Assembly: GCA_001600415.1 (NCBI GenBank)
Contig: BCJX01000004.1
Coordinates: 452,215 to 516,214, forward strand
Source: Pascua guehoae
Taxonomy: Eukaryota; Basidiomycota; Tremellomycetes; Trichosporonales; Trichosporonaceae
Direction of reading: 5' to 3'
Length of the DNA stretch: 64,000 nt
Part shown: in pieces, positions 1 to 9,990 of the stretch
Layout: each line of letters begins with the position of its first letter
How positions within the stretch are numbered: position 1 is the stretch's first letter
Notes under the pieces: model-generated
What the model was told of the DNA's origin: nothing
The model's input: only the letters and a program-made list of their open reading frames with translations
The model's database searches: none
Made by a program: the position numbers and the translations under genes

Positions 1-292
1 CCACAAAATTCATTCCAGCACCACCTGTTGAACAATTCGGTCACGTCGAGCGCTGCGGCCAAGAGTGCACCAGCACCACCGTCGCTCTCGACTGCGACCT
101 CTTCGTCTCTCGGTGCGTTTCTCGTCTGACGGCTTTTTTTGCTGACGTTTAGGCCGCCCAGGCTTCCCACCAGCTCCCCAGCCCCAAACCGCCAGCGTAC
201 CGCGCAGTTAATCCTTACAACCACCATCTAAAGCATCCGACTTTGCATGTTCTGCATGTCACACTGTTACCGCAACATTGTGCACTCTTTTT
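1..292. other. 3' flank, no gene seen
   Basis: Downstream side of the minus-strand LEA-like gene. I see no convincing reading frame, RNA gene or repeat here. Confidence 0.5.
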
Positions 293-647
293 TTACTTGC
301 GCTTGTTGTACTCGTTGGCGCCGATGCGGCCAGCCTCGCCGGCGGCATGGGCCTTGTCGGCCGTGTCCTGGGCCTTGCCCGCGGCGTTGCCAATGGACTC
401 GTTGGCACTCTGCTTTGCGTCTTCGGCTTTGCGCTTGAGCTCGGCCTCGGACGGGGCGCTCGCTGCAGTGTCAGCGGGTTGTGAGCACTTTACTGATAAA
501 CTCACTGCCGACAGCCGACTTGAGCACGTCGGCGGCGTCTCCTGCCTTGTCCTGGGCGGCGGCAGCGGCGTCGTTGACCATCTTTTGGGCGGCAGTCGCG
601 GCCTCGGCCGCCTTCTTGGATGCCTACTGTTAGTCGGGGTGACCGCA

Positions 648-713
<66 letters not shown>

Positions 714-1068
714 GGGCTGCGGAGGGTGGGAAGGATAGGAGAGGGAAGGATAGGAGATAGGGGGTAGGTGGACTGGTTGGCACCACAAGGCGTGTCGAGG
801 AGGGCACGCCAATGCCGAGTGGCACACACCTGTCACGCACCCGTCGTGCGCACTCAAGAAGCACGCAAGAACGCCAGTATACTCTAGAAACACACTGCCA
901 AAACTACTGCGCAAGACCACGACTCACCGTGTCAGCCGCGTCCTTTACCGTCTCGCCGAGCGTCTTGGCCACGTGCGGCGTCGTGGCAAACGCGCGCACG
1001 GCGAGCGGGGCGGCGCGCGGACGCAGCATACGGGGCGAGGCGGTGCGGAGGGCGCGGACAGTGTACAT
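293..1068 (-). CDS. LEA-like mitochondrial protein, 142 aa
   Basis: Three exons on the minus strand: 1068-928, 623-506 and 462-293, all phase-consistent with GTGAGT donors. The start at 1068 (MYTVRALRTASPRMLRPRAA) opens an Arg/Ala-rich, acid-free leader typical of a mitochondrial presequence. The rest is an Ala/Lys/Glu/Asp-rich amphipathic sequence (AADTASKKAAEAATAAQKM, then KRKAEDAKQSANESIGNAAG) like late-embryogenesis-abundant or CsbD-type stress proteins; such proteins protect the mitochondrial matrix during desiccation or heat in other systems, and that role is inferred here. The first intron (927-624) carries a 65-nt G homopolymer. It shares a divergent promoter with the TMEM205-like gene. 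A functional assignment beyond LEA-like is not possible. Confidence 0.75.
648..712. repeat. 65-nt poly-G tract inside an intron
   Basis: Uninterrupted run of G on the + strand (poly-C in the transcript) within intron 1 of the LEA-like gene. Its length is probably unstable and may be imprecise in the assembly. Confidence 0.95.
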
Positions 1069-1774
1069 TGTGGGTGCGAGTGTGGTTGAGAGAGAGTAAG
1101 AGGCGACGAGAAAATAAGACGTATAGCGTGTGTGAGCGTGAGTGGAGCTGTGAGGTGGTCTGGGGGAAGCAGGAGGGGTCGCTCTGCCTGATTTATGAAT
1201 TACGCGCTGCAGCGTGATGCCGTTAGTCTGGTCTATGATGTGCATCCCACGCGTGCATGGCACGCCGTTAGCCCACACTGTACGGCGGCAAGCAGCCGTG
1301 CAAGCCCCGGTCCGAGTGACCCACTACGGGTTTGCAAAGGAAAGAAAAAAGACCGGCGTGCACAAGAGTTGCTCTCCGCGCCGCACAACAAGACGATGAC
1401 ATGCAAAGTGGCCATGTCGATGATGTCATGCGCCGACGACCCAAAGGCAAATCCACCATTTCTCGAGTGGCATCATCGCCAGCCAATCCCAGCCAATCCC
1501 AGCCAATCGGGGACAATAGCTCGCAACACAGCACGGTGACGTCCTCGTTCCGGCACCCCCACCAGCCAGCAGTGCGATCCCGCATCCAAACGTGTCATCG
1601 CTCTGTTGCATTCAAACAGTCCTCAACCGCGCAACCCCACACCCGCACAACCGCACAGCACCGACTGACCCCACCCGATCCGGGCTCACCGCACCCGCAC
1701 CCGCACAAACGCATCGTCTCTGTCCATCGAAAAAAAAAAAAAACGCAACAAACAAAAGAGACATACTAGTCGAC
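1069..1774. promoter_or_regulatory. Divergent promoter with triple CCAAT array
   Basis: 706-nt gap between two divergently transcribed genes. At 1481-1510 the decamer AGCCAATCCC occurs three times in tandem (third copy AGCCAATCGG), giving three CCAAT boxes exactly 10 bp apart, one helical turn. CCAAT is the binding core of the HAP/NF-Y complex, which controls respiratory and stress genes in fungi; binding here is inferred. An A-rich leader (1730-1765) precedes the + strand start codon. Confidence 0.5.
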
Positions 1775-4019
1775 ATGTCTGGCGTGCTCAACCAGGCCCT
1801 GGCGCCGTTTACGCTCAAGGGCTTCTACCTGCTCACGTGGGGGACGGCCCTGGGGACCAACGTGTGGAACTCGGTTGTGAGTGAGCGTGAGCGGCGGAGT
1901 CGAGCGGCAGTCGAGCGGCAGTCGGGGGGGGGGGGGAGAAGCCGCGACAGGCGAGCGGCAGAGTGTGGGGATGTGAAGAATCAAGCGGCGGTCGAGACGG
2001 CATTGCGTACAGCGGCGGGGAATAGATGACGACGGATCTCGGGCGTCCGAGTCGCGTCGCGAGCTGCGTGTCGAAATGGTCAGACAGACGGACCATGGTG
2101 CCCGACGCGAGCCGTGTGTGACGGCGACACGGCCGTCGGCGCTCGATGGTCTGGAAGACGTGTCCGCGCCGCAATCTCCGAGTCGACTTTGCTTGGCCAC
2201 TCGCACCGTCTCGGCGTGGCGTGGGGCGTGGAAACCCACGCGGCGCGGGTCATGGCGGGGCCTGCCTTGGGCACATGCTGGCCATGGCGCGGTACGCGGT
2301 GAACACGGTGAACACGGTGTACACGGTGTACACGGTGTACATGGTGTACATGGTGTACAGCCGGTGGATTGCGGGTTCTAGCTCGGACGCGCGCGCCGAC
2401 CACTCGGACGCACGCGTTGGCTAGGGGGGTTGCGACGTTGCCCTGTGCTCTGGCCCCGGGGCGGGAGATTGGTACAAGGCGCGAGGTTGGTGCAAGGCCG
2501 GGAGATTGGCGGTGGACACGGGTGGGGATAGCGTCGGACGTCGTCTTCGGCGCTGGTATCGCGACAAGACTGTATGGCGCATCCCTCGGGGCGCGACTGG
2601 GCTTACCCGTTCGACTACCTCGTCCCCTTCCCCATCCCCATCCTCGTCCCTCCTCTCCCCCCTCCTCTGCCCCCTTCCTCCCCCTCCTCTGCCCCCTCTT
2701 CTCTCCTTCTCTCCNNNNNNNNNNNNNNNNNNNNNNNNNNNNNNNNNNNNNNNNNNNNNNNNNNNNNNNNNNNNNNNNNNNNNNNNNNNNNNNNNNNNNN
2801 NNNNNNNNNNNNNNAACCCCCGCCTCACCCCACTAACCCCCAGTCCTCCTTCAAAGCCTACTCGACCCTCACCCCCGAAACCTTCTCCCACCTCATGGCC
2901 ACCACCACACCCGCCTACCTCGCCACCACGTCGACGCTCACGGCGTCCCTCCTCGGCACGCACCTCTGGTTCCACCCGGTGCTGCTGTCGTCGCCCCTCC
3001 GCCAGCCCCACTGGTACCAGATTGAAGAGGGCGTGCAGGGCCTGCTCATCCTCGCCGCCCTCGTGCCCCAGGTCGTCAACTGGCTGCTTGTCGCGCCCGC
3101 CGCCACGCGCGTCATGTACGAGCGCCACAGGCTCGAGCGGAGCGAGAAGGGTGCCATCGTGAGTGTCGGCGTCTTCCTCTGTGTGTGTGTGTGTGTGTGT
3201 TGGGGAACCTGCCTGTGTGGCGGGGAGCCCGGGAGAAGGTCGACTCGGATCGACTTGCAGACAGTGGCCTCAAGTTGTTGCTCGTCGTACGGCAGGCGCC
3301 GAGAGCGTTTTCCATGGGTTATGAGTTGGTGTGGCGTCGAGAATTGTGCGGTTTGTCAGCGGGCGATGGCGTAGCTGGGACAAGGTCACATCTGTGGTCC
3401 TTTCCCCCAGACACAGTGACTGCATATCACCGAGCCCCCTCGAGACTATCACGGCCAAGCGGGGACAGAGCCGCCCTCGCCAATAGATGCTCGTGCGCAA
3501 AGAGACAGTCACATTTGCAGAGGGGGAGGGAAGGGGTAGCACAGGGGTAGAGGACGGGGGCGATGGGGGCGGCGCGCTGGGGGTAATGCAGGTAGTGAGA
3601 GAGGCGAGGGAGAGCTTCTGGATACCCCGGGGCGATTGTGAGACGAATACTCGGCGGTGTACGCTCGGTATCGCCGTCCTGCCTCGTTGAGTCCGAGCTC
3701 GTTCCGAGCTCCAGCTGGACTACATCACGTACTCCCTTGCTGCGTCTCTCGTAAACTGGCCCAGTCTTCACGGTGGCAAGGCCCGACACGCTCGAGTTGT
3801 GCGACCTGTCCGATCGGCCCGTTGCCCTCACCCGCCGCTCGCGCCAAACGCGACCACCCACGCTGCTCCACTCACCTGACGCACCACGCTAACCCCCAGT
3901 CCTCGCAGGCCATTACCGAGGTCAACCAGCGCTTCCAGCGCCTCCACGGCCTCTCGTCTGCGCTCAACTCGGTCGCCTTGGTGGCGCTCGTCGGCCTCGG
4001 CCTTGCCGTGAGCATGTAA
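1775..4019 (+). CDS. TMEM205-like (DUF4149) membrane protein, 178 aa
   Basis: Three exons, 1775-1876, 2844-3158 and 3900-4019, in phase 0 with GTGAGT donors and CCCCCAG acceptors. The protein starts MSGVLNQALAPFTLKGFYLL and has about four hydrophobic segments, including LTWGTALGTNVWNSV, LATTSTLTASLLGTHLW, GLLILAALVPQVVNWLL and a final LNSVALVALVGLGLAV. Order and the W-G-T-x-x-G-T-N-x-W pattern fit the DUF4149/TMEM205 family, small membrane proteins of poorly known function linked in mammals to cisplatin resistance. Unlike every other gene here its introns are long (967 nt including the N gap, and 741 nt), and both end in the same 16 nt around the acceptor. Part of intron 1 is unsequenced, so a missed exon there cannot be excluded. 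Confidence 0.8.
2298..2357 (+). repeat. 9-bp tandem repeat in intron
   Basis: About seven degenerate copies of a GTGTACACG-type unit inside intron 1 of the TMEM205-like gene. Confidence 0.8.
2715..2814. other. Assembly gap (100 N)
   Basis: Run of exactly 100 N, the usual placeholder for a gap of unknown size, within intron 1 of the TMEM205-like gene and flanked by C/T-rich low-complexity sequence. Confidence 0.99.
3179..3200. repeat. (TG)n microsatellite
   Basis: About ten TG dinucleotides near the 5' end of intron 2 of the TMEM205-like gene. Confidence 0.9.
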
Positions 4020-4093
4020 CCGATGCCCACGCACACGACAGAACCGAACCGTAGGCGTAACCATAAGCGTAGACAACATGGCAGTTCATGAAT

Positions 4094-4225
4094 GAGCATT
4101 ATCGGACCGCATCAGACGGCATCATAAGACACCACTATTGGACCGCATCAGGCAGCATTATCGGACCGCAGACAGCATCATCGGACCGCTAGCACATCAG
4201 ACAGCATCATCTAGATACCATCATC
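4094..4225. repeat. Degenerate tandem repeat, GGACCGCATCAG unit
   Basis: Several imperfect copies of a block resembling ATCGGACCGCATCAGACAGCA follow one another in the 330-nt gap between two convergent genes. No coding potential is seen. The repeats fill most of the shared 3' intergenic space. Confidence 0.8.
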
Positions 4226-4349
4226 ACAGGCGTGGCCGCATGAGCACGGCTCGCGACAGGCTTCAAGTACAGTGGCATGTAGCAAAACAGGGCGGATAGT
4301 GGGGCGGATGGCGGACAGCTACAGTACAGTAGTCTTTAGCAGCAGCCGT

Positions 4350-5797
4350 CTAGTGGTAGCCGTATCCCGGCTGCTGCGGTGGGTACTGCTGCTGCTGCGG
4401 GGGAGGGGAAAAAGTCTGCGGGGGCAGTTGCGGCGCAGGCGTATACGTCTGCGGGGGGAGTTGCGGTGGGGGAGGGGAAAAGGTCTGCTGGGGGAGTTGC
4501 GGGGGCGGTGCCGTATAGGTCTGCTGCAGTGGAGGCGCATACTGCTGAGCCGGAGGAGCGTACGGCTGCTGCTGCTGCGCAGGGAGCGGTGCGGCATACG
4601 CCTGTGGCGGAGACGTGTACACTGGAGCAGGCTGCGGGAATGCCTGGGGTGCAGGGGTGTGCACCGCAGGCGGTGGTGTATTCGCAATGACCGAGGCGCG
4701 AACTTCATCATCTTGACAGTCAGCTTGATGTTTCTTGCTCTAGTGCTGCCATGCAGGAGTCGCATAGGCACCACCACCACCACCACCACCCGCTCCCCAG
4801 CGAGGGTTGCTAGTCTCACAGGGGTCATTGTATGCCATCTGTAAAGTGAGGCTTGGCTGGGGCGGTGCGCCAGGCATGTCGCCGTCGAATGCACCATAGA
4901 CGTCGACGCTAGGGCGGGCCATTGCGCTCTGCGGCTGGTTCTGGAGGCGCGCAGCGCTGTTGGAGCCGTAAGGGGTCTGCACGCGCCCTGCACCGCTGAA
5001 TCCACCAGAGTTGGCGCCGTTTCCGCCCATGGCACTCGTGTCGCCGACCTCGTGCTTGTCTGCAAAGACATCGTCGTCGTCGGCAGCAACAGTCGCGTAC
5101 GGGTCCTCCTCGGCGGGGGTGAACGCCGACTCGCGGTTGCGCGGATGTTGGCGGTCGGCACGGAATGCAAGGGCAGACACGCCCGCGAGGCCGACCCACG
5201 TGCCAAAGGCGAGCCAGCAAAAGACGCTGCTTGCACGCTTGGTCCGGCACCAGCCGCCCAGCCCATTCTTAAAGTCGTCGCCGAGGTCGGCGTGCGGGTC
5301 GTCGTCGGGGTTCTTGCATCCCTGCGTCGTCAGCTACGTCCACGGCCACGGTTGAAGGCTGAGGCGAGCTCACCTTTGCAGCCCACGCGCTGATGGTAAT
5401 GATCAACGTGCCGAGGATCATGAGAATGCCGCCAAACGCGTGCAGGATAAACGTCGAGCGCGGCTGGGCGAGAAACTGCGCCACACGCTGTCCCTTGTCC
5501 CACCTGAGGATCAGCGGCGGCTTGTAGGAAAACACCAGTGACACGTACCGGTCATAGATAAGCGGGAGTGCGAGCAGTAGGGCGGCGAGGGTGAACGATA
5601 GCAGTAGCAGGACTATGCTAAAGCCAGTGCCTCCAGCTTGGAGCGTGAGCACGGTCAGACAGAAGCCGCACCTCGATACAAATCACAAACTCACTGACGC
5701 CAAACCATTTGGCTTGGAAGCCCGCTGTTGCTCCCAACGTGCAGATGGCGAGGAATGTAAGGAACAGGTTGACGCCATACAGCACAATGCTACGCAT
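4350..5797 (-). CDS. MARVEL-type four-TM protein with Pro/Gln tail, 409 aa
   Basis: Four exons (5797-5695, 5636-5374, 5321-4820, 4711-4350), all in consistent phase. Four hydrophobic helices are visible: IVLYGVNLFLTFLAICTLGA, FSIVLLLLSFTLAALLLALP, LHAFGGILMILGTLIITISA and VFCWLAFGTWVGLAGVSALA. The third and fourth are joined by a loop with GCKNPDDDPHADLGDDF and NGLGGWC, the signature of fungal MARVEL-domain plasma-membrane proteins. A cytoplasmic tail rich in P, Q and Y (PPQAYAAP, QQTYTAPPPQ) follows. The first in-frame ATG on the minus strand is at 5797; the open frame continues upstream to an acceptor near 5952, but no ATG exists on that strand between 5860 and 6484, so a 5'-UTR intron or a non-ATG start is likely. 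Retaining the last intron would end the protein early at 4740. Confidence 0.75.
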
Positions 5798-7191
5798 CGA
5801 TAGACTGCGCTCATCGAGAGAGCGCGAGTGCACCTCGGTGTTGCGTAGGCTTTGCAGCGACCTTTCACGGTTGAAGGCGCCCGTGAGCTTGGACGTCCCC
5901 GAGGACAATGTCGACTTGAGCTTGTCCACTGCTTTGTCAGTCTGTGCTCTGCAGGGGCGAGCCGAGTGGCGGGTCGCGCGGCGGCTCCCGGCAGAGTGCA
6001 GTCGCAACGGCGGAGCACCTCTACAACACACTCACTGGTCGGTAGTTCTGGTTAAAAGGACGAGTGCCCAGTCTTCACACAGTGGTAAGAGGGGTCAAGC
6101 GTGTGTGCGTGGCAAGTTGTGGAGTGCGAGACGCAAGTGGCTGAGGGTGTAAACAATGGGTTGGTGGTGGTGATGGAGGACGGTGTGATGTGTGGATTCA
6201 AAAACGTACGCCAAGGAATATGTAGATGGCTTTTGGGGAGTAGAGTAGAGTAGAGTTGGTGTCGACGTCGACCTTGTACGCAGCAGCGTCGGAGTAGAGT
6301 GGAGTGGAGAATGGGGAGAGTGCGGCGGTGCTGATAGGAGATTGAGGCGGTGAAAGAGGGCGAAGTGCAAGTGGAATGTTTGTAAATGACAGAGAGAGGG
6401 CTGGACACTCAGGACGCAGCAGTCTCGCAGTTGGCCAAGCACCCCCGCACCCTTTGCACACCTTGTTTCCCTGCCCTGCACTGCCATTGTCGTCACTCCA
6501 CACTTCTGAATGCCCAAAGCCCAGATTCCCGCCCCAGGGAAACCAGCGAGGGAACCAGGCGGAGTCAAATTCAAAAAAAAAACAACGTCCGCAGCCGAAA
6601 ATGACCAAAAAGAAGCCGCGTGTCTTACTACCACGTGGCATATATCACGTGATATGGACCCTGAAAGTCCAATGGGCGCGTCTGGTATGACAACATTGCC
6701 CAGCCACCATAGCGACAATCGCACCATCAAGCCGGCAGGCAGGCCTTGCAGAGCAACAGGCATCAAGCAACGACGAACAGCAGCGAGTGAGCAACGCTAC
6801 ACGTGTACAGCAGCCGCGGCAGACATTGCTGTATCTCTCCCTGCGATATTTCAGTGCGTGGTTATCATGGGGGACGATGCAGGCGTTTCATCACGCGCAC
6901 CTGAACGCAGATCAGCACGCGGCCAAGACGCCGATCGCAAGCTAATCAGACTGGCGTGACCAGGACAAGCGCGAGCGACACACACCCGTGTGCATCTTGG
7001 CTCTGCAACATCATCTTGACGCGTCGCACCACGCGCCACTCTTCACCACCTCTTAACAGAGCAGTAAGTCTTCCTGACGGTCCACCTCTATGCACCAATC
7101 TAAACTGCCAGTGTCCTCTAGGGAGGCACCTCTGGACCAAGAGACACCGCGCCGCACCACTGTCGTCTCGGCCATCCGAGCACATCCCATC
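5798..7191. promoter_or_regulatory. Divergent intergenic region and 5' leaders
   Basis: Between the MARVEL-type gene and the hexosaminidase gene. The part nearest the MARVEL gene reads as a C/A-rich 5' leader on the minus strand, with a donor (GTGAGTGTG, about 6036) and an acceptor (CCTGCAG, about 5952) consistent with a leader intron. A ten-A run lies at 6572-6581. No independent gene seen. Confidence 0.45.
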
Positions 7192-9194
7192 ATGGCGTTC
7201 TCACTTGTCGTACCGCTCCTCGCGGGGCTGACACTCTTCCACCTCCGGGCCTCTGCCACGGCGACGGGCTCGAGCAAGCTCAACGTCCTCCCCCTCCCGA
7301 CCAAGCACAGTATCGGCGACACGGTCGTGTGCCTCAGCCCCGACTTTGGAGTCACGTTTGCCAACGGCAACACGCCCAGTGACCTCGAGGACGCCGCATC
7401 GCGGATGGTCGCAAGCATTCACAAGAGCACGCACCGGTACCTCTCTCCCGCGCGCGGGGCCGAGTTCTTCGACGGCAACGGCGGCGGGTGCACCAACGAA
7501 ATCACAAAGCTCGTGCTCTCCATCGCCGGGGACGGGTCGATCCTGAGCCATGCGACGCGGCCGGCCGAGGAGCGTCCAAAGGCGGAAGCGTACAAGCTCT
7601 CTGTACCCACCAAGGGCGTCGCGCATGCCACGGCCGACACGGCTCTCGGCGGGTTCCGCGCGCTCACGACGTTTGAGAACCTCTGGTTCAAGATTGAGGC
7701 CGACGTTGCCTCCCCAACCATCCTGGACGGGGACAAGCAGAAGCCCCTTGGAAGCTCTGCCGCGGCCCAGACGAGGGCATACGCCCCATTTTCCCCGTAC
7801 GAGATTGACGATGCGCCGAGCTTTGGCTGGCGTGCCATCCTGCTCGACACGTCGAGGCACTACTTTGGCGTCGAGAGCATTCTCAAGACGCTCGACACGA
7901 TGGCGTCCGTCAAGCTCAACACCTTCCACTGGTGCGTGCTCGTGGTTGCCTCGTCCTGACCTCTAGGCACTTGACAGACTCCAACTCGTGGCCGCTCGAG
8001 CTGTCTGCATTTCCCGACCTCGCAGCCAAGGGCGCCGAGGGTGTGGGCAGCACCTATACCGAGGACCAAGTACGCCACATTGTGCAGTACGCGGGCGAGC
8101 GGGGCATCGACGTCGTGATTGAGATTGACACGCCGGGGCACACGGGCGCCATCGGAGAGGCGTACCCAGAGCATATTGCCTGCATGCACAAGAGCCCATG
8201 GCAGGGCTATGCTCACCAGGCGCCCACGGGCCAGCTGCGCTTTGCCGACAATGCCACTGCAGACTTTACCGCCGCGATTTTCTCAGACATCATGCGCCTC
8301 ACAAAGAGCAGCTACTTTGGCACCGGCGGCGACGAGATTAACACAAAGTGCATGGTACGCCCGCCCGGCTTTTTCCCTGGACTGACCTTGAGCTCGAGGA
8401 CGGACCGACCCAGGAAAAGCTACAGGAAAATGGATGGACGCTCAACGACGCCCTCAACGCCTTTACCGAGCGCACGCACAAGGCGCTGCTAGACGCTGGC
8501 CGCACGCCGGTCGTCTGGCAGGAAATGGTAAGTAAACTCGAGTCTCGGTGTAGCTCAACGCGCCAGGTGCTCGATCACGCAAGTACTGCTCTCAGCGACG
8601 ACACTGTTGTGCACGTGTGGGTGAACAGCCGCGACGTGCGCGCCATCCTCGACAAGGGATACCGCATGGTCCACGCCGCAGCCGACTACTTTTACCTTGT
8701 GAGTGTGGGCAGCTGCGTGGGCAGCTGCGTGAGGCCGCTACCTACAGAGCATGCACTGACGGCATACCAGGACTGCGGACAGGGCCAGTGGATGGCAAAC
8801 AACGGCGGCGGCAACAGCTGGTGCGACCCCTTCAAGTCTTGGGCACGCATCTATAGCTTTGACCCGTACGCCAGCGTCACAGAGGCGCAACGCGACCTCG
8901 TGCTCGGGGGACAGGTCTTGTTGTGGGCAGAGCAGACCGACGAGACAAACTTGGAAACAACGCTGTGGCCGCGCGCCGCCGCCGTCGCCGAGCTGTTCTG
9001 GACGGGCGCACCGCCCAGTGGTTATCCTCGCAGTGCAGTCGAGGCCATGCCGCGCATGCACGACACGCGCTACCGCATGGTGGACTGCGGCGTGCGCGCC
9101 GTGCCGCTCCAGCCAATGTGGTGTGCACTGCGTCCTGGTGAGTGGGTCTCAGCTTGGTCAGCGCTGACGCAAAGGCCAGTGCAATCTGGCGTGA
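7192..9194 (+). CDS. GH20 beta-N-acetylhexosaminidase, 593 aa, secreted
   Basis: Six exons: 7192-7931, 7967-8354, 8393-8527, 8567-8698, 8771-9137, 9175-9194. The start at 7192 gives a signal peptide ([20 protein letters not shown]); an upstream in-frame ATG at 7090 would bury it. After an N-terminal GH20b-like domain come the catalytic-barrel motifs: [42 protein letters not shown], then GTGGDEIN with the Asp-Glu catalytic pair at about residues 369-370, [19 protein letters not shown] and the family ending ALRPGQCNLA. These enzymes remove terminal GlcNAc/GalNAc from chitooligomers or glycans outside the cell or in the vacuole by substrate-assisted catalysis. Introns are tiny (35-72 nt); the 39- and 72-nt ones are multiples of three with no stop, so their retention would keep the frame. 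Converges with rds3, 59 nt away. Confidence 0.95.
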
Positions 9195-9253
9195 GCGCCG
9201 ATAGTGTCATTGTACACGCTGCAGAGTCGGCCACATGCATTCTTCTACTTGTA

Positions 9254-9990
9254 CTATCCTCGTTTGAACCCGCCCCCTTGTTGTCTGCAAGTCAGCTTTG
9301 GCCACATGCGCACTCGCGACGTACCCTTGCTTCTTTCGTTCGTAGAATGCGTCCACACGTGAAGCACCGAGCTGGACGATAGTCAGCGCCATCCCCCTCA
9401 CACCAACCGTTGCCACCCACATTGATGATTCGAGGGCATCCATCGCGGTCCTTTTCTAGCCGCGTGCATTCCGTGCAGTAGTAGGCGTCCGAGATGGCTG
9501 GCATTAGCAGTGTCTCTCGAGGCACGCCAAGCCAGGTTAGAAAGGGCCAACGCACCGTGGCTGCTGCAGATGATACACCGGCTGGCACCGTGTCCGACTG
9601 CCCGTCAGCAAGGTCACAGTCACATGCTTGATACGTACATGAACACTCGTCGCAGATGTGCACCAAAGTCATGGGCCGCACATACGAGTCGCACACGGGG
9701 CTTGGTATGTCAGCACGCGTGCACTAGACCTCGATCAAAACCCACCACTTGCCGTCACACTTCTCGCACAGGCGTCCAATGGCTGGGAGGGTGTTAGCGC
9801 TGCCACCAACGCGGGGTGGGACAACTTACCGACACCAGGCTGGCGCCTGCACATCAGAAGATCTGGATGGGTCAGCAGAGAGCCGAGGACAAGAGGAGGT
9901 GGGTCGGGTTCCGCGTCACGTACCGGTGTGGTGCTTGGACTGGACAGCGGGTCAGCACAGAGCATAGCAATAGCACGTTACACTCACCAT
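9254..9990 (-). CDS. RDS3: Rds3/PHF5A, SF3b 14b subunit, 115 aa
   Basis: Nine exons: 9990-9988, 9941-9926, 9862-9830, 9782-9746, 9700-9639, 9597-9556, 9497-9421, 9371-9325, 9284-9254. The first contains only the ATG. The spliced protein reads [75 protein letters not shown] and LGASRVDAFYERKK, the near-invariant PHF5A/Rds3 sequence with paired CxxC knuckles that bind three zincs in a knot. Rds3 sits at the heart of SF3b in the U2 snRNP and helps hold the branch-point adenosine. Length (about 107-110 aa in other species) matches apart from a short Q/G-rich ending. Eight introns in 348 coding nucleotides is extreme. The CxxC in CIICSSHG keeps its cysteines, while the usual Gly-Gly after it is Ser-Ser. 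Confidence 0.95.

Noticed and set aside
243..920. Open frames with long poly-Gly or poly-Pro across 648-712
   Set aside because: They are translations of the poly-G tract, which lies in an intron.
4740..4742. In-frame stop taken as the end of the MARVEL-type protein
   Set aside because: Good donor and acceptor sites of matching phase remove it and join a long conserved-looking Pro/Gln tail; kept as a possible retained-intron isoform.
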